From: Aquipuribacter sp042466345
GTDB lineage: Bacteria; Actinomycetota; Actinomycetes; Actinomycetales; JBBAYJ01
DNA length: 64,000 nucleotides
Direction: 5' to 3'
Assembly (NCBI RefSeq): GCF_042466345.1
Contig: NZ_JAXHCD010000001.1
Location: 3,286,001 to 3,350,000, forward strand
The translations under genes and the position numbers were made by a program. Of the stretch, positions 36,294 to 44,667 are shown piece by piece. The first letter of the stretch is position 1. The number at the start of each line of letters is the position of its first letter. The notes under the pieces were generated by a model. The model was given only the letters and a program-made list of their open reading frames with translations. It was not told the origin of the DNA and ran no database searches.

Positions 36294-39200
36294 GCGCCGG
36301 CTGCGGCACCTGCCACGCGCCCCTGGCGCCCGCGGCGAGGTTCTGCAGCCACTGCGGTGCCGCCGTCGGCGACCCCCCGCGGGGCGCCGAGCGCCGCCGG
36401 GTCAGCGTCGTGTTCGCCGACCTGTCCGGTTTCACCGCCCTGACCGAGGCGCACGACCCCGAGGACGTCCGCACCGCGGTGGAGGAGTTCTTCGCCCTGG
36501 CCCGCGACGCCGTCGAGCGCTGGGGCGGTCGGATCGACCAGTTCGCCGGCGACGGGGTCATGGCGGTGTTCGGGGACCGGGTCGCGCACGAGGACGACGC
36601 CGAGCGCGCCGCACGTGCCGCCCTGGCCGTGCGTGACGCCGCACCCACGGTCCAGGTGCTGCGCGACGGTCGGCCCGCCCCGGGCGCCCCGGTGCTGTCG
36701 GCGCACGTGGGGGTCGCGACCGGGACGACGGTCACCGCGGCCGTCACCGCCGCCAGCGGCGTGACCTCGCCGATGGGGGACGCCGTCAACGTGGCCGCGC
36801 GGCTGCAGGCCGACGCCGATGACGGGCAGGTGCTGTGCTGCGGTACCACGGCCCGGCTGCTGCCCGCCCACGTGGCGCGGACGCCGCTGGGTCAGCGCCG
36901 GCTGCGGGGCCGGGCGGGCCCGGTCGAGGTGTTCGCCCTCGGCGGGGCGGCCGCGGCGTCGGCGACCGCCCCCGCGCGCCGCAGCGCGCTGGTCGGGCGC
37001 CGGCACGAGCTGGCGGACCTGCGGGCGGCGTGGCGCCGGCTGCACGACGGCGACGGCGGTGACGCCGTGCTCGTCGTCGCGGAGGCCGGCGCCGGCAAGA
37101 CCCGGCTGCTGGAGGAGCTGCGGGGGCTGGTGGTCGCCGACCGGCCGGACGTGCAGTGGTGGGAGGGGCGCACCGAGGCGCTGGGGGCGACGGCGGCCCA
37201 CGCCCCGCTTCGGCAGGTGGTGGCGGCCGCCGCGGGGGTCGACGACACGGCGGACGAGGAGGCCGTCCGGCGGCGGCTGCGACTCCTCGTGGACGACCTG
37301 GACCTGGGCCGGGAGGACGTGCTGGGCCCGCTGCAGCGGCTGCTGGCCGCGCCGGACGCCGAGGAGGAGGCGCAGGACCGCGAGGGGTTCCGCCGCCGGC
37401 TGCCGCTGGCGCTGGAGCGGCTGCTGCTGACGGCGGCCCGGCGGGCGCCGGTGGTGCTGTGCCTGCAGGACCTGCACCGCGCGGACCCGTCGACCACGCA
37501 GCTGCTGACCGCGCTGGTCCCCCGGCTGCGCCGCGACGTGCTGGTGGTGGCCAACGCCCGACCGGCCCCGCCCGCCGCGAGCGGCAACGGCCCGGGCACC
37601 GTCGTCCTGGCGGGGGCGCGGACCATGGCGCTGTCGGACCTCGACGAGCACGACGTGGCCCGGCTGGTGGCCTCCCGCCTGGGCGGGGACGTCGACCCCG
37701 ACCTGGTGCGCCTGGTCCACGCCCGCAGCGGCGGCAACCCGTTCTTCGCCGAGGAGGTGCTCAACCGGCTGCTGGACCAGGTCGGCCTGGTGAACGGGCC
37801 CCAGGGCTGGACCCGCTCGGACCCGCGGGCCGGTGACGGGGTGCCCGACACGGTCGAGGGCGTCATCGCCGCCCGGCTCGACCTGCTGCCCCCGGACGCC
37901 CGCCGCTGCCTGCAGCAGGCCGCGGTGCTGGGCCGCGAGGTCACCACGGCCGACCTGCTCGGCCTAGGCACCACGGTGACCGCCCCCGACGACGCCGCCG
38001 CCGCCGACGGCCCCCCCGCGCCCGGACCGGCCCCGGTCGAGACCGCGGTCGAGACCGTGGTCCAGGCCGTGGCGGACCTGCCGGGCGCGCTGGCCGTGCT
38101 GGTGGCGGCCGACCTGCTGCAGCCGGCGGGACCCGCCCGGTTCCGGTTCAAGCACGTGCTCACCCAGGAGGTCGCCCGCTCCGGGCTGAGCCGGCCCCGG
38201 CGACGGGCGCTGCACCTGGCCGCGGCCCGGACGCTCGCGGCCCGTCCCGGTGGCCGCCGGGCGGAGCTGGCCGAGCGGCTGGGCCAGCACTACCGCGAGG
38301 CCGGCGAGGTGGAGCCGGCGGTGGTGCACCTGTCGGAGGCCGCGGCGGGCGCGCTGGACCGCTACGCCGTGGCCGAGGCCGACGCCCTGTACGCCGAGGC
38401 GTACCGGCTGCTGCTGGCCGACGGCGACGCCGCCCGGCGGGTCCGGCTGCTGGGGCCGCTGCTGGTCCGCTGGGCGCTGGTCCACTACTACCGGGGGTCC
38501 TGGCACCAGGCGACGGAGCTGCTGGTGCGCCACGACGACGACCTGCGGGCCTGCCCCGACCCGGCGGTACGGGGCCTGTCGCTGGCCTGGCGCGGGTTCT
38601 CCGCCGCCATCGCCCGCTCGGCCGTGGACGAGGCGGTGGCGCTGCTGGACGAGGCGGTGGCGACGGGCCGGGCGACCGACGACGCCGAGCTGCTGGCCAC
38701 GGCGGCGACCTGGCGCGCCTGGGCCCTGTTCCTGGCCGGCCGGCACGCCGAGGCGGTGGCGGACGCCCGGACCGTGCGGCAGGTCGCGGACCGGCTCACC
38801 GACCCGCGCTTCCCGCTGGTCAAGTCCGCCGGCGCCCGCGGCCTGGCCCACATCGGCCTGGGCGAGGTCGAGCAGGCCCGGCAGGTGGCGGACTGGCTGG
38901 TCGACACCGGCAGCCGGACCGGCAGCACCCGCGCCACGTCGATGGGCCTGTGCGTACGGAGCCTGGCCGCCCTGGTGGCCGGGGAGGCCGATGTGGCCGC
39001 GGACACCGGCGCGCAGGCGGTGGCGGCGGCCACCGACCCGATCTACACCGACATGGCCCGGCTCATGGCCGTGCACGGCATGGTCGCGGCGGGCCGGCTC
39101 GAGCAGGCCGGGGCCGTGCACGCGGACATGGTCGCCTCGTGCACCGCGCTGCGCCTCGACGGGCTGCTGCTGGCCGTGGCGTCGGCCGACGGCGTGCTGC

Positions 39201-39607
39201 GGCTGCAGCAGGGCCGGCTCGGTGAGGGCATGCGCCTGCTGGAGGGCGCCATCACCCGGGCCGACGCCGACGGCAGCCGGTTCCTGGCCTGCCTGGCCCG
39301 GGTGTACCGGGCTGCCGTGCACGCCCGGGTGGCCACGGGCGCCGCGGCCGTGCCGGTCCGGGCCGTGCTGCGCAACCCCGGCTTCGTGGCCCGTCACGCG
39401 TTGCCCGCCCGGCGCCGGGCCGCCACGGAGCTGACGGACCTGCTGGCGACCCTGCCCGAGCGCGGCGGTGCCGGGCTGCGCGGGCTGGTGCACATCGAGC
39501 TGGTCGCACTGCTGCGCCAGCGAGGTGAGGCCGTGCGGGCCGACGAGCTCGACCGCGGTGACCCGCTGCTACCCGGCCGGGGGACCTCGACCATCACGGG
39601 TACCTGA
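36290..39607 (+). CDS. Class III nucleotidyl cyclase fused to an AAA/STAND-type ATPase and TPR-like domain
   Basis: A 1105-residue protein. Residues 5-22 are a zinc ribbon (Cys 5, 8, 19, 22). A class III cyclase domain follows with both metal Asp residues, 44 in VFADLSGF and 88 in FAGDGVMAVF, and the transition-state N and R in GDAVNVAARL. The substrate-site Lys is replaced by Gln 84 (RIDQFAGDG). An ATPase domain has Walker A AEAGAGKT near 263-270, and a helical TPR-like region fills the rest. Such cyclase-ATPases are common in actinobacteria as signal-integrating proteins. Stop at 39607 overlaps the convergent gene by 14 nt. It should make cyclic nucleotide for the upstream Crp-like regulator (inference). 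Confidence 0.9.
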   Translation: MSAGCGTCHAPLAPAARFCSHCGAAVGDPPRGAERRRVSVVFADLSGFTALTEAHDPEDVRTAVEEFFALARDAVERWGGRIDQFAGDGVMAVFGDRVAHEDDAERAARAALAVRDAAPTVQVLRDGRPAPGAPVLSAHVGVATGTTVTAAVTAASGVTSPMGDAVNVAARLQADADDGQVLCCGTTARLLPAHVARTPLGQRRLRGRAGPVEVFALGGAAAASATAPARRSALVGRRHELADLRAAWRRLHDGDGGDAVLVVAEAGAGKTRLLEELRGLVVADRPDVQWWEGRTEALGATAAHAPLRQVVAAAAGVDDTADEEAVRRRLRLLVDDLDLGREDVLGPLQRLLAAPDAEEEAQDREGFRRRLPLALERLLLTAARRAPVVLCLQDLHRADPSTTQLLTALVPRLRRDVLVVANARPAPPAASGNGPGTVVLAGARTMALSDLDEHDVARLVASRLGGDVDPDLVRLVHARSGGNPFFAEEVLNRLLDQVGLVNGPQGWTRSDPRAGDGVPDTVEGVIAARLDLLPPDARRCLQQAAVLGREVTTADLLGLGTTVTAPDDAAAADGPPAPGPAPVETAVETVVQAVADLPGALAVLVAADLLQPAGPARFRFKHVLTQEVARSGLSRPRRRALHLAAARTLAARPGGRRAELAERLGQHYREAGEVEPAVVHLSEAAAGALDRYAVAEADALYAEAYRLLLADGDAARRVRLLGPLLVRWALVHYYRGSWHQATELLVRHDDDLRACPDPAVRGLSLAWRGFSAAIARSAVDEAVALLDEAVATGRATDDAELLATAATWRAWALFLAGRHAEAVADARTVRQVADRLTDPRFPLVKSAGARGLAHIGLGEVEQARQVADWLVDTGSRTGSTRATSMGLCVRSLAALVAGEADVAADTGAQAVAAATDPIYTDMARLMAVHGMVAAGRLEQAGAVHADMVASCTALRLDGLLLAVASADGVLRLQQGRLGEGMRLLEGAITRADADGSRFLACLARVYRAAVHARVATGAAAVPVRAVLRNPGFVARHALPARRRAATELTDLLATLPERGGAGLRGLVHIELVALLRQRGEAVRADELDRGDPLLPGRGTSTITGT

Positions 39608-42308
39608 CGTCGATGCCGCCGGTGACACCGTTCTCCATCGGCTCGTAGCGCACGATCGCGCCCGCGTCGTCGAGCACCCGCCGCATCCGGAAGGTCATCC
39701 GCCAGTCCACGGGCACGGTGTCGCTCGTGACCCGTGGCTGGTCCGGGAAGCAGTGCGGTGGCCCCGACAACGTGCTCGTGCTCACGCTCTTCCCCCGCAC
39801 CTGCGCCTGCAGCCACGAGGTGCCGTCGGCGAAGTCGCTGATCCAGAAGCTGTCCGCGGTCGCCGACATCCGGACCGACGAGACCCCGGAGCAGGACCCT
39901 TTGGTCATCGACCGGTCGTCGGTCACCGTCCACTCCGCCCGACCCCGGTAACCGTTGGACGCGTCCACGTCGATCCGCCGGGTCTGGCTCCCGGTCCAGA
40001 CGGTCGTGCCGGAGGCGTCGGTCCGGGATCCGCTGGAGGGCGCCGTCTGGACGACGGAGCCGGCGTACCGGTGGAAGGTCGGCTCCGGCTCCGGCTCCGG
40101 CTTCGGCTCCTCCTCCTCCTCGTCCTCGTCCTCGGCGGGGGTCACGGTGATGGTGCGGGTGACGGTCGGCGAGGTCGTGCCGTCCCGGCTCGCGACGGCG
40201 CGCAGGGTGACCGTCGCCGGCTCGGACAGACCCTCGGTGCTGGTCCAGGCCGCGCAGGCCACGCCGTTGTCGACCGTGGTCGCCTGAGCCGAGGCGGGGC
40301 TGCCGGGGCCGTCGAAGGTGAGGTCGACGGTGGCCCCGGCGACCGCGTCGTCCACCTCGTCGGTCACGGTGACGCAGACGTCGAGCGCGGCCCCGGACTC
40401 GACGGTGCCGGGCAGCGTCGGGAACAGGACGGCCGTCAGGGCCGGCTCGGGCCGCAGGTCCAGGGTGAACGACGTCCGCGTGGCGCGCTCCAGGTCGGTG
40501 GGGTCCGGCAGGCCCGGGGGCACGGCGCCGGGCAGGGCGCGCGCCAGGTCGACGTGCAGGCCCACCTGGGGGGTCCGCGCGTCCTCGTCTGCCCCGCGGT
40601 CGATGGTCAGCGTCCGCCGCCCGACCGCGTCGGTGACGCCGTCCAGCTGCTCCTGCCCGGCGACGGTGCCACCGGTCACGACCGCCCCGTAGGCGAACGG
40701 GCCCAGGTCGATGCGCTGCGGCGTTGCACCGACGTCGCCCCCCTGGGCGACGACCTCCAGGCGCGCGGCGAAGGTCACCTCGACGAAGCGGTCGTCCGCG
40801 TCGACGTGCTCCGGGGCGTCCAGCTGTTGCACGACCGCCCGCAGGCAGAAGGGCCGGTGCGCGGGTCCCGACGCCCCCGGGGAGAGGACGGCCGCCATGG
40901 CCGGCGACGGGTCCTCCCCCAGGTCCTGCAGAGCGGCGAGCAGCGTGAGAGGCACCCTGACCCAGTCCCGGATGTCGGAGGCCAGCGCGGTGCAGGTCGG
41001 CAGCAGGTACCGGTCGCCGAGGGCCACGGTGGCCTCCCGCAGCGACGTGAACGAGGCCGTGCGCTGCGCCGTCAGGCCCTCGTCGTCGAGCAGACCGAGG
41101 CACTGCACCATCTCCTCCCACTGCGAGGCGCGGCGACCGGCGTCGCCGAGCTCGTCGACGCTGTCGGCCGCGGCGACGAACGGGGCCACGGCCCCGTCGT
41201 GCCAGGCGTGCATGGTGGCGACCAGGGACGCCGTCACCGTGGCCGGGTCGGCCCCGGCCCCCAGCTGCTGGACGTAGGCGCCGACCAGCAGCTTGTACTG
41301 GTTGGCCTCCGGGTGGCTGGTGCTCACCGACGGGCAGCCGACGATGCCGGGGGTCCCCACCCCCGCCCCCGAGAAGTGCGGCACGTCGACGCGGGCCGCG
41401 CCGCCCGGGCCGCGCCGCCACGGGACCGGCGTGGCGGCCGACGGGTCGTCCTGCCAGCGCACGGCGACAAGGGGTTGGGTGGTGCCGCCGCCGGGCACCC
41501 GCAGGTCCAACGTGGCCGGCCGGTCGAACTGCAGCCCGCTCGGCTGCAGGTCCACCCCGACCAGGGCCCGGCCCAGCAGGTCGGAGGACGTGAAGCCGGT
41601 CGTGGCGGTCAGGGTGATCCGCACCGGCTCGGCCAGGGCGCCCGCGGGGACCGTGAGCACGGCGGCGTCACGACCCTCCGGGGCCAGGCGCACCGTCCCG
41701 CCGGCGGCGCCCACCACGGCGGACCCCGTCACGGGGCGGGCCGGGGCGGTCGAGGTCGGCGCCGCCGACGGCGTCGTCGGCGCGGCCGTGGGGGACGTGG
41801 GGGGCCGCACCGGGTTGGTGGGCCGTGCGGTCGGCCGGGAGGTCGCGGTGGACCTCGCGGACGGCGCCGGTTCGGGGGACGCCGACGGCCGGGGAGACTC
41901 CGTCGGCCGGGTGGACGCCGACGGCCGGGTGGACGCCGTGGGCCGGGTGGACGCCGACGGCCGGGCGGACGCCGACGGCCGGGTGGACGCGCCCACCGGG
42001 GTCACGCGCCCCGGGGCCCCGTCCGCCCCGTCCGCCCCGTCCGCCCCGACCGCCCCGTCCGCCCCGTCCGCCCCGTCCGGGGTGCCCGGTCCACCGTCGT
42101 GGTCACCTCCGGCGATGGCCGGACCCGCCGGGTCGTCCGGCTGCCCCGCGGCGGCCGGAACGACCCGCACGTCGTCCGCGCCCGCCAGCCAGACCAGGGC
42201 CGACGCGGTGAGGGCGACGGCCAGGACCGCGGCCAGCAGCCCCCTCAGCCGTGGCGTCCCCGGCAGCCTGCGGCCCCGACCAGGGGCTGGTGTCGTCGTG
42301 GCGTCCAT
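39594..42308 (-). CDS. Large secreted multidomain protein with repetitive linker and Ig-like domain
   Basis: A 904-residue protein from ATG 42308 (GAGGAGG 5 nt upstream). A membrane/signal segment (about 22-45) is followed by a collagen-like stretch (GADGADGA repeats), then (PSASTR)-type repeats at about 105-160 and a Pro/Thr-rich stretch. A ZU5-like beta domain starts at AAGGTVRLAPEGRDAAVLTV. A central helical region of about 120 residues precedes beta segments. An Ig-like (Big_1-type) domain reads VCVTVTDEVDDAVAGATV, then an acidic DEDEEEEEPKPEPEPEP linker and a Trp/Ser-rich C-terminal beta domain. Surface anchoring or adhesion are plausible; no LPXTG or enzyme motif is seen. Tail-to-tail with the cyclase. 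Confidence 0.8.
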   Translation of the reverse strand: MDATTTPAPGRGRRLPGTPRLRGLLAAVLAVALTASALVWLAGADDVRVVPAAAGQPDDPAGPAIAGGDHDGGPGTPDGADGADGAVGADGADGADGAPGRVTPVGASTRPSASARPSASTRPTASTRPSASTRPTESPRPSASPEPAPSARSTATSRPTARPTNPVRPPTSPTAAPTTPSAAPTSTAPARPVTGSAVVGAAGGTVRLAPEGRDAAVLTVPAGALAEPVRITLTATTGFTSSDLLGRALVGVDLQPSGLQFDRPATLDLRVPGGGTTQPLVAVRWQDDPSAATPVPWRRGPGGAARVDVPHFSGAGVGTPGIVGCPSVSTSHPEANQYKLLVGAYVQQLGAGADPATVTASLVATMHAWHDGAVAPFVAAADSVDELGDAGRRASQWEEMVQCLGLLDDEGLTAQRTASFTSLREATVALGDRYLLPTCTALASDIRDWVRVPLTLLAALQDLGEDPSPAMAAVLSPGASGPAHRPFCLRAVVQQLDAPEHVDADDRFVEVTFAARLEVVAQGGDVGATPQRIDLGPFAYGAVVTGGTVAGQEQLDGVTDAVGRRTLTIDRGADEDARTPQVGLHVDLARALPGAVPPGLPDPTDLERATRTSFTLDLRPEPALTAVLFPTLPGTVESGAALDVCVTVTDEVDDAVAGATVDLTFDGPGSPASAQATTVDNGVACAAWTSTEGLSEPATVTLRAVASRDGTTSPTVTRTITVTPAEDEDEEEEEPKPEPEPEPTFHRYAGSVVQTAPSSGSRTDASGTTVWTGSQTRRIDVDASNGYRGRAEWTVTDDRSMTKGSCSGVSSVRMSATADSFWISDFADGTSWLQAQVRGKSVSTSTLSGPPHCFPDQPRVTSDTVPVDWRMTFRMRRVLDDAGAIVRYEPMENGVTGGIDVRYP
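41880..42080. repeat. Tandem repeats in the linker of the 904-residue protein
   Basis: Two short-period arrays lie inside the gene: about 41880-41990 repeats of an 18-bp unit built on GCCGACGGCCGGGTGGAC (encoding PSASTR-like hexapeptides on the minus strand), and about 42015-42075 repeats of a 9-bp unit GTCCGCCCC. Such arrays are prone to length change by slippage. Confidence 0.7.
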
Positions 42309-42319
42309 GTCGACCTCCT

Positions 42320-42423
42320 CCGTGGGCACCGGGTCGGCCGGGGCCACGAGGTGATCGTCGGCACGCGGGCGCCACAGTTCCGTCGCCGGCGCGACACAAC
42401 GCGGACCCGGTCGGTGCCCACGG
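42320..42423. promoter_or_regulatory. Widely spaced 12-bp inverted repeats in a divergent promoter region
   Basis: CCGTGGGCACCG (42320-42331) and CGGTGCCCACGG (42412-42423) are perfect inverted copies 80 bp apart. One lies just before the secreted-protein ribosome site, the other 39 bp before the ABC ATPase GTG. GGTC follows the left arm and also appears next to the right arm, offset by 4 bp. They may be operator half-sites for one regulator acting on both genes. Confidence 0.4.
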
Positions 42424-42449
42424 TCCGGCGGCCCCGCGGCGGCCCGTCG

Positions 42450-42455
42450 TAGGGT
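42450..42455 (+). promoter_or_regulatory. -10 box of the ABC ATPase gene, leaderless
   Basis: TAGGGT ends 6 nt before the GTG at 42462, with no ribosome-binding sequence between. Confidence 0.42.
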
Positions 42456-42461
42456 CGGGAC

Positions 42462-43106
42462 GTGACGGAGGGCGGGGAGCCGGGCCACGGGCTGCGGGTG
42501 CGGGGCCTGTGCCGTCGTTACGACCAGGTCGACGTGCTCCGCGACTGGGACCTGGACGTGGCTCCCGGGCAGGTCGTGGTGCTGGTCGGCGGCAACGGCG
42601 CCGGAAAGTCCACCGCGCTGCGGTGCGTGGTCGGGGCGGACCGGCCGGACGCGGGCGAGGTCGAGCTCGACGGCCGTCCTCTCGAGGACCGCTCCCCCGC
42701 CTCGCGCCGGGCGGTTGCCTCGTCCCTGGACGACGCCGACCTGCTGGACGACCTGACCGTGCGCGAGCACCTCGACCTGCTGGCGCGGGCGCACGGCGTG
42801 CCCCACCCGGACGGTGAGGTCGACGCGGCCCTGGCCGGGCTCGACCTGGCCGACCTCGCCGACCGGCTGCCCGCGACGCTGAGCTCGGGCCAACGACGCC
42901 GGGTCCTGCTGGCCGCGACGGCCGTGCGCCCCTGCCGGCTGCTGGTGCTCGACGAGCCCGAGCAGCGGCTCGACGCCGCGGGGCTTCGCTGGCTGCGACA
43001 GCGGCTGCGGACCGTGGCCGGGCGGGGCGCGGCCGTGCTGGTGGCCAGCCACGAGCCCGGTCTGGCGGCCGACGTCGGCGGCCGGGAGGTGCGTCTGGGT
43101 GCCTGA
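42462..43106 (+). CDS. ABC transporter ATP-binding protein
   Basis: A 214-residue ATPase. Walker A GGNGAGKST is at residues 43-51. The signature is LSSGQRRRVLLA, Walker B with the following loop is LVLDEPEQRLDAAG, and the H-switch is LVASHEPGL. The Q-loop is SSLDDADL, atypical. Partner is the DUF6297 membrane protein, whose GTG overlaps by 8 nt. Substrate unknown. Confidence 0.92.
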   Translation: MTEGGEPGHGLRVRGLCRRYDQVDVLRDWDLDVAPGQVVVLVGGNGAGKSTALRCVVGADRPDAGEVELDGRPLEDRSPASRRAVASSLDDADLLDDLTVREHLDLLARAHGVPHPDGEVDAALAGLDLADLADRLPATLSSGQRRRVLLAATAVRPCRLLVLDEPEQRLDAAGLRWLRQRLRTVAGRGAAVLVASHEPGLAADVGGREVRLGA

Positions 43107-44646
43107 GGCCCCCGGGACGGGCCGCGGCCCCGACGCCGACGCCGCTAACGCCGACGACGCCGACGACGCGGCCCGGCGGCTCCTCCGGGTGCGGCGCGAG
43201 GCGGCCCGTCGCCGCCGGCCGTCCTGGCGGGAGCGGCTGACCGGCTGGTACCTCGGCCTGCTGACGGTCGCGGTGGTGGGCGCCATGGCCGTCGCCGCCC
43301 TGCTGCACGTGGGCGCGGGCGTGACGTGCACGGCCCCGGCGCCCTGCCTGACCCCATCGGCGCGACCGCTGCTCGCCGCCGGTCTGGCCGTGCTGGCGCT
43401 GGGGGCGCTCCTGCTCGCCGGGCGACGCCTGGGCCCGGTGAGCGCCTCACCCGGCGAGGTGACCTGGCTGCTGTCGTCCCCCGCGGCCCGGGGCCGGCTG
43501 CTGCGGCCGGCGCTGCTGCGGGTCCTGCTCGTCGGTGCCGTCCCGGGCGCTGCGGCCGGGACGGTGGTCGCACTGGTCGGCGCCGGTCCCACCGGGCCCG
43601 GTGGGGCGCCGGCCGCGGCCGCGTCGGTGCTGGCAGTCGCCGCAGCGGCCGGGGCCGCGGTCGCCGTCGCGGCGCTGTCGGCGCTGGTCCTGCGCCAGGC
43701 GGCGGCTCCCGGCCCGCGAGCCCGGTCCGGCCGGGACCAGCAGCACCTCGGCCGGTCGGTCGTCGCCGTCGGGGCGGCTGCGTGCGCCGTGGCCGTGCTG
43801 CTGCCCGGGGCCCTGCCGGCGACCGGCCTGTCCGCCGCCACCGCCGCGCTTCCGTTGCTGGGCCCGGGGTTGCTCGCGGCGGCCGCCCTGGCCGTCGCGG
43901 CGGTCCGCGCGCTGGACCGGCTCCCCGTGACGGCGCTCACCGCGGGGGCCTCGGCGCGCCACGACGTGAGCGGTGCCTGGCGCCGTCTGGACACCGACGC
44001 CCTGCTGCTGGACGGCGGGAATCCCACGACCTCCCGACGCCCGTCGCGGTTGGCGCGCACCGGTGGGGTGTGGTCGGCGCTGGTGGTCGTCGGGGCCCTC
44101 GGGGCGACCGCACGACCCGAACGCCTGCTCGACGCCCTGGTCTGGCTCGTGCTCCCCCTGGTCGTCGCGTCGCTGCTCGGCCCGTCGGTCGGTGCCGCCG
44201 CAGCCACCGCCGCGGCCCTCGTGCTCGGCTCGCGCCTGGCCGGACCGCTGCGGCGCACGACCCGCTCCACCGCCCTGACGCGGGCGCTGCCGCCCGACGG
44301 CCGGGCCGCCCGGGCCGCGCTGCTGGTGGCCCCGACGGCCCTGCTGGGGCTGTGGGCCCTGCTGGCCGTGCCCGTCCTGGGCCAGCCCTGGTGGGCGGCG
44401 CCCGTCGTCGCGCTGGCCGCGGCCGCCGGGACCGTCCGGGCGGCGTCGCCCGCGCCCGGCCTGGCCGGTGCCGTGGTGATGACCGAGGCCGGACCCATGG
44501 CGCTGGGCACCGTCGGCGACCCGCTGCGCGGCGCCGACGCGGCCGCGCTGGCGGTGCTGCCGCTGCTGCTCGGGGCGCCGGCCTGGGCCGTCCTCGCCGC
44601 CCCGGCCGCGCTGCTGGTCCTGCTGCTCCGCACCGGGCCCCGCTGA
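43099..44646 (+). CDS. DUF6297-like polytopic membrane protein, ABC partner
   Basis: A 515-residue protein with a charged N-terminal tail (DADAANADDADDAARRLL), then about ten or more hydrophobic helices (first at WYLGLLTVAVVGAMAVAALL, last near LLLGAPAWAVLAAPAALLVLLL). Arg-rich cytoplasmic loops separate them. The family is found beside a short ABC ATPase in actinobacteria and presumably forms its membrane part. No substrate or signature is known to me. The GTG start overlaps the ATPase stop. Confidence 0.8.
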   Translation: MPEAPGTGRGPDADAANADDADDAARRLLRVRREAARRRRPSWRERLTGWYLGLLTVAVVGAMAVAALLHVGAGVTCTAPAPCLTPSARPLLAAGLAVLALGALLLAGRRLGPVSASPGEVTWLLSSPAARGRLLRPALLRVLLVGAVPGAAAGTVVALVGAGPTGPGGAPAAAASVLAVAAAAGAAVAVAALSALVLRQAAAPGPRARSGRDQQHLGRSVVAVGAAACAVAVLLPGALPATGLSAATAALPLLGPGLLAAAALAVAAVRALDRLPVTALTAGASARHDVSGAWRRLDTDALLLDGGNPTTSRRPSRLARTGGVWSALVVVGALGATARPERLLDALVWLVLPLVVASLLGPSVGAAAATAAALVLGSRLAGPLRRTTRSTALTRALPPDGRAARAALLVAPTALLGLWALLAVPVLGQPWWAAPVVALAAAAGTVRAASPAPGLAGAVVMTEAGPMALGTVGDPLRGADAAALAVLPLLLGAPAWAVLAAPAALLVLLLRTGPR

Positions 44647-44655
44647 GGCCTCCCC

Positions 44656-44661
44656 TACTGT
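44656..44661 (+). promoter_or_regulatory. -10 box of rnd, leaderless
   Basis: TACTGT ends 6 nt before the GTG at 44668; the 21-bp gap to the preceding stop leaves no room for a leader. Confidence 0.42.
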
Positions 44662-44667
44662 GTCGGG

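Noticed and set aside
41880..42080. Minisatellite as a separate functional element
   Set aside because: The arrays encode in-frame protein repeats of the secreted protein, so they are explained by the gene.
42309..44633. Upstream extension of the 904-residue protein on the minus strand, over the ABC and DUF6297 genes
   Set aside because: The sequence before ATG 42308 is a GC-rich shadow of the plus-strand ABC genes. The ATG has a strong ribosome site and a signal segment.
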